Of a stretch of DNA of 64,000 nucleotides, positions 34,326 to 43,286 are shown one piece after another. Position numbers and translations under genes: made by a program. The stretch comes from an uncultured Pirellulales bacterium (GTDB lineage: Bacteria > Planctomycetota > Planctomycetia > Pirellulales > Thermoguttaceae). Within the stretch, counting starts at the first letter, position 1, and every line of letters starts with the position of its first letter. The stretch is from NCBI GenBank assembly GCA_938015445.1, contig CALLPE010000037.1:46301-110300 (forward strand), given 5' to 3'. Under the pieces are notes generated by a model, which worked only from the letters and a program-made list of their open reading frames with translations, had not been told where the DNA came from and searched no databases.

Positions 34326-35636
34326 TCAGACCGCGCTATTTCCCCATCGCGGGGCTACAAGCTGCGGGGTGGTGCTGCGCCCGATGTGCGGGCCGTGACC
34401 GTCCTCCAGCGGCCCAGCAGTCCTCTGCGAAAAGGCAATCCCTTCGATTTCCACCAACAGTTCCGGCCGACACACATCGCCCACGGCGAAAATCGTCGGC
34501 AGTTCTCCCAACCTCTCTTGGCACACCTTGCGCACGGTGGGATAGTCGTGCTGGCGCTTGATGTACACGCGCACCAGCGCCAAGCCGTCCAGCGTAGTGC
34601 CCAAGCCAGGCAAGCCGTGAGCGGCTAGGTTGTCTTCGGCAATCAAGGCTTGGATGTTGTTGAGTGTTTCATGGGTTTGGGCGGCTACGTCGCCGATGTG
34701 TCGGGTTTCGGACTGCGTGATGCTTGCCGTCCCGGAAACAAATATGGTGGTGTACCGGCCGCAGGAAATAGCCATCGCCCGAGAGAACTTGGGGCTTTTC
34801 GGCCCGTAGCGCGCACAGTATTCGTAAGCCGACGTTTGCCGGGGGTTTTCCAAAGGAACGGCAACGATGTCTGCCCGCTCTGTGGCCAGCGCGATGGCGC
34901 TAAGGCTGATGCCTCGGCCCAGCGTTCCGATACCGGTGCTGGCCGGATACACTGTGCCGCGTCGGCCGTCGAGCAACAGGTCTTTCAGGAACGGCACGCC
35001 TTCGTAGAAATCGCTCCTGGCCCGATTCAGCTCCATGTAGCGCTGCGTCGGCCCTTCCTGATCGACAATGCCGCCAACGTACACCCAGGTGCGCACTACC
35101 TGGTCCAGCCGCACACCGGCCGAGTGCAACAGGTGGCGCAATCGGCTGAAGGCGGAGATGGCCTGGTCGTAGGCGCTGGCCGAGGGGTCCTCGGGCACTG
35201 CTTGGGCTGCGTGAACCCAAGCGATCTGGTTATGGCGGGCAACCACCAACTGCTCGCTTAGCCGCTGGATTTCCACGTCGCCGAAGCCCCGTCCCACGCC
35301 CAGGGCTTCGATGGCCAGCAGTTTGCCGTTGCACGGGGGTTGAGCTACGTAACTGGTGGCTGGCAAGTCGGGACCGTAGAACTGACGGATCAGCTCCCGA
35401 CATGGCTCGATCAGCTCGATGTCGCGCACGAACACCGCCTGATGGACGATCGACCCGCGGACGCCTTGCTCGCTGACGACCTGGGCGATGGTCTCCATAG
35501 CGTCGCGAGCTTGCGATTCCAGCGTCTCTCCACGACGCGGCACCGCTGCTGCAAACACGTGTCGCACATCGTTCAGCTCAACTACCGAATAGCCGACCCC
35601 TTCGTGCGACAGCTTGCAAACCGTGTGCGCCGCCAT
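34326..35636 (-). CDS. Two-domain RidA/chorismatase-like protein
   Basis: ATG 35636 with AAGGAG six bases upstream starts a 436-residue protein. Its N-terminal half has a RidA-like fold ending in a chorismatase-type motif (ATSYVAQPPCNGKLLAIEAL), and the C-terminal half is a second RidA-like domain (GRYTTIFVSGTASITQSETR, LPTIFAVGDVCRPELLVEIE). FkbO/Hyg5/XanB2 chorismatases share this arrangement and cleave chorismate to hydroxybenzoates; many planctomycete relatives are uncharacterised. Chorismatase activity is possible, not shown. It is a single gene, with a long spacer on both sides. Confidence 0.75.
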   Translation of the reverse strand: MAAHTVCKLSHEGVGYSVVELNDVRHVFAAAVPRRGETLESQARDAMETIAQVVSEQGVRGSIVHQAVFVRDIELIEPCRELIRQFYGPDLPATSYVAQPPCNGKLLAIEALGVGRGFGDVEIQRLSEQLVVARHNQIAWVHAAQAVPEDPSASAYDQAISAFSRLRHLLHSAGVRLDQVVRTWVYVGGIVDQEGPTQRYMELNRARSDFYEGVPFLKDLLLDGRRGTVYPASTGIGTLGRGISLSAIALATERADIVAVPLENPRQTSAYEYCARYGPKSPKFSRAMAISCGRYTTIFVSGTASITQSETRHIGDVAAQTHETLNNIQALIAEDNLAAHGLPGLGTTLDGLALVRVYIKRQHDYPTVRKVCQERLGELPTIFAVGDVCRPELLVEIEGIAFSQRTAGPLEDGHGPHIGRSTTPQLVAPRWGNSAV

Positions 35637-36130
35637 AGGGTGCTCCTTCTCCGGCAAGGCGTGACCCTTGGAAGGAAACAATTTGTTGTAAGGTATGTGC
35701 CGATTTCGGTAGGTGGGACGTTCGCCCGGCGCCGGCTGGCGAGACCGCGCTGCGGAGCGAACGATTAATTTCAACCTGGGAGCAATTGTAGTATAACCAA
35801 AACCGCTGGGCGGTTGCAATCGGCTACCGTCCTTTTTTCTGCTTGCCGAAGACCATCGGCTGCCATGGCTGGAACATCCTGAGGCATGGCAATGCCACAT
35901 TGCGACGGCACCACTGCCCCCAGCAAGCCGATTGGGCAATCTGGGGTGACGGTAAGGCCTGTCGGCACATCACGCCTGCTGCGCCACCGCTCGCAGTGCT
36001 GTAATGTCCAGTCGGCAACCAGTGGCGGCACTGGCCGCCGTGCTGACATTGCTTTAACGGGTCGCGACCGGCAGGGTAGTAACTTTTTTCACCGCGCCCT
36101 ATTATTCTAGAGCAGAGAGGACCAATCGCC
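35637..36130. other. Divergent spacer with no gene seen
   Basis: About 490 bases between two divergent genes. Short inverted and direct repeats of GGCGGCA/TGCCGCC type occur near 36010-36045, but no clean array. AGAGGAC precedes the HD-domain gene. No supportable gene. Confidence 0.4.
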
Positions 36131-37237
36131 ATGTCCAGCGATCGTTTGCGTCGCCGCGTGGCCCGGGAAGCTGCCCGGCTGCTCTACGATCAACAAGAGG
36201 CCGAGTATCATCGCGCAAAGCGCAAGGCCACCAGGCGCGTGCTGGGGCCTACGCCGGATTGGACCGAAATCCCCACCAAACGCGAAATAAACGAGCAGAT
36301 GCAGGCCCTGGCACGCACCGAAGAGGCGCGCCGCCGGCGAGAACAATTGTGGGCGATGCGCGCCGAGTCGTTGCGGTTGATGCAGTCGTTGCGAGAGTTC
36401 CAACCGCGACTTGTGGGCCCGTTGGCTGCCGGCGACCTTCCGGCCGATGGCTCGATCGAGCTTCAGTTGTTCGCCCCTTCGCTCTCGCAGGTGGCTGCGG
36501 CGGTAGAGCGCTGTGGATGGGCGCACAGCAAGGCGGCAGGCAGGCCGGGACTGGAACATCCGTCGTTACTGGGACGGTTGACGGTAGCGGCACGTTTCCC
36601 GTGTCATCTGTTGTGCTTCTCGCCCGAATGTTTGTATCAGCCGCTGGTGAACCCACTGACCGATAGGCCGCTGGAACGCTTGACGGTCGTCGAGTTGGAA
36701 TCGCTGCTGGCCGAGCGAAGCGACCGGTGGGAACAGCCGCGGCCGACCAGCGCGGGCTTGTGTGCTGCCGACCGCTTTGCCGTTTATCAGTTGCTGCTGG
36801 CTCCCCTGGAAGAGATTCACGAGAACCTTGCTGCACATCCTGAAGGAGACTTGTTGTACCACAGTTTGCAAGTGTTCGAGTTGGCCCGGCACCACCGTCC
36901 GTACGACGAGGAGTTCCTGCTGGCCGCCTTGCTGCACGACGTGGGCAAAGCTATCGATCCCAAACAACACGAGGTCGCTGCCGTGGAGGCCCTGGCCGGT
37001 TGGATCACCGCGCGGACGGCATGGCTGATCGAGCAGCACACGGCGGCGCTGGCGCTGCGCGCGGGGAAGTTAGGTGCCCGGGCGCGCCGCCGTTTGGAAG
37101 AAAACGAAGATTACGAAGAACTGATGCTCCTGGCCGAATGCGACCAGGCAGGTCGTCAGCCGGGCGCGGCCGCGCCGGAGCTTTCCGAAGCGCTGGCGTA
37201 CATCAGGCAATTGGCTGAAGAGTGCGACGAGCCGTAG
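36131..37237 (+). CDS. HD-domain phosphohydrolase-like protein
   Basis: The 368-residue protein has a charged helical N-terminus (RLRRRVAREAARLLYDQQEA), a middle region, and an HD domain near residues 225-300: DLLYHSLQVFELARHH, LLAALLHDVGKAIDPKQHE and WLIEQHTAALAL. H, HD, H and D metal ligands are recognisable, so metal-dependent phosphohydrolase activity is likely; the substrate is unknown. AGAGGAC is placed well for the ATG. It is isolated, with repeats just downstream. Confidence 0.8.
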   Translation: MSSDRLRRRVAREAARLLYDQQEAEYHRAKRKATRRVLGPTPDWTEIPTKREINEQMQALARTEEARRRREQLWAMRAESLRLMQSLREFQPRLVGPLAAGDLPADGSIELQLFAPSLSQVAAAVERCGWAHSKAAGRPGLEHPSLLGRLTVAARFPCHLLCFSPECLYQPLVNPLTDRPLERLTVVELESLLAERSDRWEQPRPTSAGLCAADRFAVYQLLLAPLEEIHENLAAHPEGDLLYHSLQVFELARHHRPYDEEFLLAALLHDVGKAIDPKQHEVAAVEALAGWITARTAWLIEQHTAALALRAGKLGARARRRLEENEDYEELMLLAECDQAGRQPGAAAPELSEALAYIRQLAEECDEP

Positions 37238-37238
37238 C

Positions 37239-37281
37239 GTCTGGCAGGTCCGCCTGTCATAGAGTCTGGCAGGTCCGCCTG
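37239..37281. repeat. Two copies of an 18-bp direct repeat, 25 bp apart
   Basis: GTCTGGCAGGTCCGCCTG occurs exactly at 37239-37256 and 37264-37281. It starts two bases after the stop codon of the HD-domain gene. A second, shorter repeat (AGATGGTAGA) follows near 37323-37348. Confidence 0.85.
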
Positions 37282-37464
37282 GCTTATCACCCAGGTGCCC
37301 CGACAATCGCTTTCGGCTTCGTCAGATGGTAGAGGCGACAGATGGTAGAATTGTGTTCCGGCACGAGAGTTCTTCCGACTTGTTGAAAGCAGCGTGACTT
37401 TCTCACTTTTTCTAATTTTCTAAAGCGGGTCGGTTCTAGGGCCGCTCGGTGTTCCGAGGCGCCA

Positions 37465-39465
37465 ATGCCAGAGTTGGTTTTTTGTAGCGCTGCCTTGTGG
37501 GTTCCGCCGCTGCGGCGCCGCGCGGTGCCAGTGCGCCGGCTTTCTGCCGGGGCGATGTGGGTGCTGGCGGCAGCGATTATTTGTGCCGATACCGGTTCTC
37601 ATCGCTGCGCTGCCGGCGTGGTGGTGTTGGCCAATCGCACTGCCGAGAAAGTCGAATACGCATTCGCTCCGCCCGGCGGACCGGAGCAGCGCCGCACGAT
37701 TACCCCTGGCGATGTAGTCAGCATACCGGCAGAGAAAGAGTTGTACGTGGCCTTCCCGCGCGGGGGGAAGTTGCGACAATACACGTTGCCGGTCAATACG
37801 ATCCACTACTTCATGCAGCATGGGGGCAGTCTGGACCTGGTGCAGATATCGCTGTCGCAGTCTTCCCAGCCATCGGCCAGCGAGTCGACATCCGAGCGGG
37901 CCAATCCCCCCCACGGAAAGGACTCCGCCCCGCTGGGCACGGCCCCGCAGAGCCCTGCCGCCGCGGCGGGAATCGGGGTGTCGGCAACAAGCGCCGAAGC
38001 AGGACAGTTCACGGTTATCCCGGTAAAGATACTGGTCGACCAGCACGAGCCGACGGTTCGCCGGGTGTGGGAGAAGCGATTGCGCGAGCGGGTGGCGGCG
38101 GCCTCGGCAATTTTCGAGCGTGACTGCCGGGTGCGGTTTGAAGTGGTAGCCGCCGATACCTGGGAAACCGACAACGCCGCCCCGACCTTCGAGCACTCCC
38201 TGCGCGATTTCGAAAAGAAGGTCTCGCCGGCACCGGCCCGACTAGCGCTGGGCTTCACTAGCCGGTATGAAATCGTTCCCGGCCAGGTACACATGGGCGG
38301 CACACACGCGCCGTTGCGGCCACACATCCTCATCCGCGAGTGGTCGCCGGCGGTGACCGCTTCGCTGCGGCTGGAGATCTTGGTTCACGAGTTGGGGCAC
38401 TTTCTGGGAGCAGTACATAGTCCCGAGGAAGACTCGGTGATGCGCCCCCGGTTGGTGGACCATCGCTCGCATGACCGGCGGTTTCGGATCGGGCTAGACC
38501 CGGTCAACACGCTGATCGTCTGTTTGGTAGCGCAAGAGTTGCGCAGCCGTCCGCTGACAAGCCTTTCGCAACTCAGGCCGGAAACCAAAAGCGTGCTGCG
38601 CGAGGCTTATCGCGCTCTGGGACGGACGATGCCGGGCGACGAATCCGCCGCGCATTGCCTGGCGCTGCTCGATAGGCCCGACTCGGCGCCGCTCGAGCCA
38701 GTGCGCTATCCTGCCCCGCTGGCCGAGGCGGTTCGCGCCGTGGTCGAGGCCGTGGCGGCGGCCAGTCGGGAAAACGCCCGCCGGCCAGCGCTGGTCGCCG
38801 GCGACAAAGGCGCGGGCCGGGCACTGGGCGACGGGCTGACCGAACTGTACGTCCGCACCGCTGCTGGGGCCGCCAGCAAGTTGCCGCCCGAGCAGGCCGC
38901 CGTCGCTTTCCTACTGGGACTGGGCGTGGCACTGGACGACACTGGTCAGCTCAGGCAGTTGCCACTGACGCGCGACCTGTGCCGCCAGGTGGAATCGGCC
39001 GATGCGCGAATCGAGCGCCTGGCCGTGCTGGGGCTACCCACCATGCGCGGACGGCACGACCTGGCACAGCACTTCGTGCTGTCGGCGGCGCTGACGGCTG
39101 TGCTCGGCCCGCACGCCGTTGAGGCCATCGGCTTGGCCAAAGAGTTGCACGACAGTCAATCGGGCAGCGGATTCAGCTTCGCCGACTTGGCCGCCAATAT
39201 GGCAGGCGTGGAGATGGCCAAGTACGTCTTGCGGCCAGGAAGCGACTGGCAAAAGCAGATGACGCAGTTCGCCGTAAGAGATTATCTGCCGCCGGTAGCG
39301 GACCTCCGCGAAGGAATGTCGTGGCAGCAGTTCGTCGCTACTTACGGCTCGCCGGGCGACGCCCGCTTCCAAGCCCAACGCAAAAAAATCGCGGAGATGA
39401 TACGCAGCTTGCCGGCCTACTCGGACGGGGGGCCTGGGGCGGGAGGGTCAGTCGGCGGACAATAA
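37465..39465 (+). CDS. Secreted metzincin-type zinc metalloprotease, 666 aa
   Basis: A long-n-region signal sequence (SAGAMWVLAAAIICADTGSH) is followed by a beta domain (VVVLANRTAEKVEYAF), a P/S-rich linker (residues 130-170), and a protease domain. The zinc motif VHELGHFLGAVHS (first histidine residue 308) fits HExxHxxGxxH, with a downstream Met (EEDSVMRP) where the Met-turn is expected. The C-terminal 250 residues are helical and unrecognised (AVVEAVAAASREN, LAQHFVLSAALTAVL, FSFADLAANMAGVEMAKYVL). Secretion suggests degradation of extracellular or periplasmic protein. It stands alone. Confidence 0.75.
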   Translation: MPELVFCSAALWVPPLRRRAVPVRRLSAGAMWVLAAAIICADTGSHRCAAGVVVLANRTAEKVEYAFAPPGGPEQRRTITPGDVVSIPAEKELYVAFPRGGKLRQYTLPVNTIHYFMQHGGSLDLVQISLSQSSQPSASESTSERANPPHGKDSAPLGTAPQSPAAAAGIGVSATSAEAGQFTVIPVKILVDQHEPTVRRVWEKRLRERVAAASAIFERDCRVRFEVVAADTWETDNAAPTFEHSLRDFEKKVSPAPARLALGFTSRYEIVPGQVHMGGTHAPLRPHILIREWSPAVTASLRLEILVHELGHFLGAVHSPEEDSVMRPRLVDHRSHDRRFRIGLDPVNTLIVCLVAQELRSRPLTSLSQLRPETKSVLREAYRALGRTMPGDESAAHCLALLDRPDSAPLEPVRYPAPLAEAVRAVVEAVAAASRENARRPALVAGDKGAGRALGDGLTELYVRTAAGAASKLPPEQAAVAFLLGLGVALDDTGQLRQLPLTRDLCRQVESADARIERLAVLGLPTMRGRHDLAQHFVLSAALTAVLGPHAVEAIGLAKELHDSQSGSGFSFADLAANMAGVEMAKYVLRPGSDWQKQMTQFAVRDYLPPVADLREGMSWQQFVATYGSPGDARFQAQRKKIAEMIRSLPAYSDGGPGAGGSVGGQ

Positions 39466-39578
39466 GCTCGCGCGCCACGCCGTCACCGATACTTCTGGCC
39501 AGCGAGGTGTTGCCCTCAATTGCGTTCTCCGCTTCGATATGTGTTCGGCGCCCACTGGGCAGCACACCGGCGGATGCT

Positions 39579-40892
39579 TCACCACTCCAGCGCCACAGCG
39601 GCGGTGGTCATGCCGGCGCCGACTGAGCAGAGCAGCAGCTTGTCGCCGGGGTTGAGGCTTTCTTCCACTTCGCACAGCGCAAGCGGTATGCTGGCGCTAG
39701 AAGTGTTCCCTACCCGTTCTAAGTTCATGTAAAACCGCTCTGCGGCGATGCCGGCGCGTTTGGCGGCAGCGCGGATGATGCGGCTGTTGGCCTGATGGGG
39801 AATGATCCAGCGCACCTGCCTGGCCTCCCAGCCGGTCCGTTTCAGCGCCTCTCGTATCAGATCGCCGAAATGTTCGGCGGCAGCGCGGAACAGCGCCGGG
39901 CCGTCCAAGCGGATCCATGGATCGATCGGATGGCCGTTAGGAATGTAATACCCTGGTTCTTCGCGGCGGGCCATGTGTAGTCCGCGGGTATCGGCTCCCA
40001 GTATAGCCTGATGGACTCGATGCCCCACACTGCCGGCGGCGAAGATGGCTGCCCCGGCGCCGTCGCCGAAGATGAAATATGCGCTTTGGTCGTTTTTGTC
40101 CAGCAGCCGCGATTGGAGGTCCACGCCAACCGTCAGCACGCAGCTTGCCATGCCCGACAGTATCATCCCCCGCGCCACCGACACCCCGTACAACCAACCG
40201 GAACAGGCCGCGTTGAGGTCGAAGGCCGGCACGCTATGTAGATTCAACCGCTCTTGAAGTATGCAGGCGGTCGAGGGCATGGCTTGATCGGGCGTGGTGG
40301 TCGAAAGGATGATAGCGTCGATGTCGGTAGTAGGGATGCCTGCCTTGCGGATAGCGTCCTCGGCAGCCCGCAGCGCCATGTCCGAGGGTTTTTCATCCTC
40401 TGCTGCCCAGCGGCGCTGCTGTATTCCCGTTACCCGATAAACGTACTCCGGCGAGATCCCCGGACAGGTAGCCACCAGTTCCGCATTGGTCACTACCCGG
40501 GCCGGCAGGTACGAACCGACGCCGAGCATTACCACGGCCTTGCTAGGCTCGGCGATCGCGGCCGCAACGGGCAGCGCAGCGACGGCGGCCAGGGGGCTGG
40601 CCACTGCCGACGGCGGAATCCAGTCGCGCATTGCCAGATCGGAAGTTTCGATTTCCATCACCGGCTTTGACAGCGACACGGTCTCTCCGGCGCTGCACAA
40701 CAGCCGCACCACCACGCCGTCGCAAGGGGCCTCGAAGTCGTAGACCGACTTGGCGCTATCCACTTCGGCCAGCACCTGGCCCTTGACGAACCGCTGGCCC
40801 TCGGCCACCTTCCACTCCAGCAGTGTGGCTTCGGTTTCGGTGGCCCCTTGCGCGGGCAGAAACAGCGGCAGTCTGAAAGGCGCTTGGTGCAT
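39579..40892 (-). CDS. Lipoyl-domain / beta-ketoacyl-ACP synthase III fusion
   Basis: The 437-residue protein joins two domains never needed together in standard fatty-acid synthesis. Residues 5-85 form a lipoyl domain (TLLEWKVAEGQRFVKGQVL, with lysine 48 in EVDSAKSVYDF, then FEAPCDGVVV). After an A/P-rich linker (91-117), residues 120-437 form a KASIII with catalytic Cys230 (LNAACSGWLYG), His366 (IPHQANSRI) and Asn396 (GNTSSASIPLA). The ATG overlaps the TGA of the E1 gene by one base, so translation is coupled. The sequence suggests the lipoyl arm, charged by E1, hands an acyl group to the KASIII cysteine; this is inference. Confidence 0.88.
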   Translation of the reverse strand: MHQAPFRLPLFLPAQGATETEATLLEWKVAEGQRFVKGQVLAEVDSAKSVYDFEAPCDGVVVRLLCSAGETVSLSKPVMEIETSDLAMRDWIPPSAVASPLAAVAALPVAAAIAEPSKAVVMLGVGSYLPARVVTNAELVATCPGISPEYVYRVTGIQQRRWAAEDEKPSDMALRAAEDAIRKAGIPTTDIDAIILSTTTPDQAMPSTACILQERLNLHSVPAFDLNAACSGWLYGVSVARGMILSGMASCVLTVGVDLQSRLLDKNDQSAYFIFGDGAGAAIFAAGSVGHRVHQAILGADTRGLHMARREEPGYYIPNGHPIDPWIRLDGPALFRAAAEHFGDLIREALKRTGWEARQVRWIIPHQANSRIIRAAAKRAGIAAERFYMNLERVGNTSSASIPLALCEVEESLNPGDKLLLCSVGAGMTTAAVALEW

Positions 40893-43021
40893 CAACTCTC
40901 CTCGCACATTTGGCGAATAACCGCCTCGATCGTACTGCTGCTGGGACGATAGGCTGCTTCCAGCTCCGGCGCGAACGGCACAGGGCAGTCTGGCGCGGCC
41001 AGCAACCGTGGTCGGCTGCGCCACCGTGCGCCCGATTGCTGCACCGCCACCGAGATGATCCGATCGCCTAATCCTTGCGTAGCCCCGCTCTCCTGCACCA
41101 CCAACAGCCGGCCGGTCTTCTCCAGCGAGCGGAGGATGACGCTCATATCCAGCGGCTGGAGCACTAGCGGATTAATCACTTCCACCGACAGGCCGCTGTG
41201 CTGCGCTGCCTCCAAGGCCTCGTGTACCATGGCGCCGAAGGCCACCAAGGTCAGCTCATCGCCTGGGCGATGCACTCTGGCCTGCCACAGCTCATCCAAT
41301 CGGCCGTCGAAGTCGATCGACCCCGATTTGCTCCAGTATAAAGCCTTGTGCTCGAAGACCAAGCAGGGGTTACGGTCGTAAAAGCCGGCTACCAGCGCCT
41401 CGAAGGTTTCCTGTGGGGTGGCCGGATAGAGCAGCTTCAGGCCGGGAAAGCGCGACCACAGCCCCTCGAACTCGCCGGAATGGAACGCCCCCAGCACGAT
41501 ACCCCCGCCGCACGGCAGCCGGATCAACAATGGGGCGGGACAACGGGTGCGGGTGAACCAACTGCCGGCGTTCAGGCCCAATTGGGTGACGGCCTCGGTG
41601 GAAAAATCGGCGAACTGGAACTCCAGGATAGGCTCGGCGCCAAGCTGCGAGGCCCCAAGTGCGAAGCCCACCTGCGCCGATTCGCACACCGGCATGTCCA
41701 GTACCCGCTCCGGCCCGAACTTCTCGATCAGCCCTTTGCAGGTCTTGAACGCCGAGCCATACACGCCCACATCCAGCCCCATCAAAAACGCCCTGGGGTT
41801 GTGCTGGAGCAGATACTCCAGCGCCAGGCGAACCGCATCGCCGTTTTTAACCCGTTGGGCTTTGAACGGCGGCACGCTGCGCGGCGGGGTGGCAGCGTAC
41901 ACGTTCCAGTTGTAGCGGCGAGGATTGGGCCGAGGCACGGGCATTGCCGCCGCCAGCGCTGCTTGAAGCTGGTCCTCGATTGCCGACTCCAAGGCCGCAA
42001 TATTCTCTTCGGTGTAACCGCACAGCTCGCGCAGTCGCCGCCGGACGCTGGGCACAGGGTCCCGCTGACGCCACTGTTCCAATAACTCTTGGGGAATGTA
42101 CTCGCCCTTGTCGTAAGCCGCGTGGCCATGCAACCGCAGCGTCATGCATTCCAGGATCATCGGCTCGGGCTGGGCGTGCATCGACTCCAGGGCATCGCAG
42201 ACGGCCGTATACACTGCGTATGCGTCGGCGCCATCCACGCATCGTCCTTTGATACCGTAAGCAGTGGCCCGATCGGCCAAAAAGCGGCAATTGTATTGCA
42301 GCGAAGTGGGGGTGGAGAACGAATAGCCGTTGTTTTCGATGACGAACAACACCGGCGTCTTGCGGACCGACGCCAGATTCAGCGCCTCGTGAAACTCGCC
42401 GGTGCTGCTGGCCCCGTCGCCCAACACGGCCAAGCCGAACACGTCCTCGCCGTTGCGGCGCGCGGCCCAAACGCCGCCCACGACCAGGCTGGGCATCTTG
42501 CCCAGGTGACTCATCATCGGGAAGCGACGGCTGGCGGCGTCGCCGTGATGGACGTTTCCTTCTGCGCCGTGGGTAGGGCTTTCGGCATTTGCCATGTACT
42601 GGCAAAAGATGCGATACGGCGTAGCGCCCAGCAGCAGATGTGCCGCCAAATCGCGGTGCATCAGGCCGACGACATCCACGCCGGGCCGCAACGGCACAGC
42701 CATGCCCACGGCAACCGCCTCGTTGCCCGTCCCCAGTGCTACGGTGCCTTTGACGTACCCTTTGCGGAACAGCTCCAGCAGCATCTCGTCCAAGCGGCGC
42801 GCCAGATACATCACCGGATAGGCGACCGTGTAGTAGTCGGGTTCCGATAGGCGGTGGGGGAAGCGAACAAGTTGGGTGGTGCGGGCTTGCACCAGATCGA
42901 AGCGCAGTTCCACCACGCCCCGCGCCCCGCGGTGCTGAATCTGCCCGGCAACTTCCGGCGCATGCACGTGGCTGCCGGATGGGGCCACGTGGGTCTTCCC
43001 TGCGGTAATCTCGGCGGCCAC
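40892..43021 (-). CDS. Fused alpha-beta E1 of a 2-oxoacid dehydrogenase
   Basis: The 709-residue protein carries an E1-alpha domain (thiamine diphosphate motif GDG at 201-203 to NN at 230-231 in GDGASSTGEF...VIENNGYSFSTP) followed from about residue 390 by an E1-beta domain (ALEYLLQHNPRAFLMGLDVG, ILEFQFADFSTEAVTQLGLN, FEHKALYW). GTG 43021 is preceded by GAGGG at the right distance. The fusion resembles branched-chain 2-oxoacid dehydrogenase E1. Neither E2 nor E3 is encoded nearby; the partner lipoyl domain is on the next gene, coupled by TGATG. Confidence 0.9.
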   Translation of the reverse strand: MAAEITAGKTHVAPSGSHVHAPEVAGQIQHRGARGVVELRFDLVQARTTQLVRFPHRLSEPDYYTVAYPVMYLARRLDEMLLELFRKGYVKGTVALGTGNEAVAVGMAVPLRPGVDVVGLMHRDLAAHLLLGATPYRIFCQYMANAESPTHGAEGNVHHGDAASRRFPMMSHLGKMPSLVVGGVWAARRNGEDVFGLAVLGDGASSTGEFHEALNLASVRKTPVLFVIENNGYSFSTPTSLQYNCRFLADRATAYGIKGRCVDGADAYAVYTAVCDALESMHAQPEPMILECMTLRLHGHAAYDKGEYIPQELLEQWRQRDPVPSVRRRLRELCGYTEENIAALESAIEDQLQAALAAAMPVPRPNPRRYNWNVYAATPPRSVPPFKAQRVKNGDAVRLALEYLLQHNPRAFLMGLDVGVYGSAFKTCKGLIEKFGPERVLDMPVCESAQVGFALGASQLGAEPILEFQFADFSTEAVTQLGLNAGSWFTRTRCPAPLLIRLPCGGGIVLGAFHSGEFEGLWSRFPGLKLLYPATPQETFEALVAGFYDRNPCLVFEHKALYWSKSGSIDFDGRLDELWQARVHRPGDELTLVAFGAMVHEALEAAQHSGLSVEVINPLVLQPLDMSVILRSLEKTGRLLVVQESGATQGLGDRIISVAVQQSGARWRSRPRLLAAPDCPVPFAPELEAAYRPSSSTIEAVIRQMCEES

Positions 43022-43286
43022 CGTGCTACCCTCGGCTTGATGCTATCTGTGTCGATACGCGCGGCAATTGAAGCGTTATAACATCTGGGTAACTTTCGAC
43101 CGATAGCATTTTTTTCGCGCCCGGACAAGCGGCGGGGTGGGCAAACTAGCCGAGTTGCGTGGCCATTTACCCAACATTTACACCGGAGTAGCGCACAGCA
43201 TCGCCGTTAGTCTGCGCAGTTTTCCTAGACGACGCAGATTTACACCGCAGCGCACCGTCAGCTTAACATTCCGCCGCCGATACGGC

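Noticed and set aside
40893..41024. 44-residue N-terminal extension of the lipoyl-KASIII fusion into the E1 gene
   Set aside because: It overlaps the C-terminus of E1 in another frame; the ATG at the TGATG junction fits the lipoyl domain exactly.
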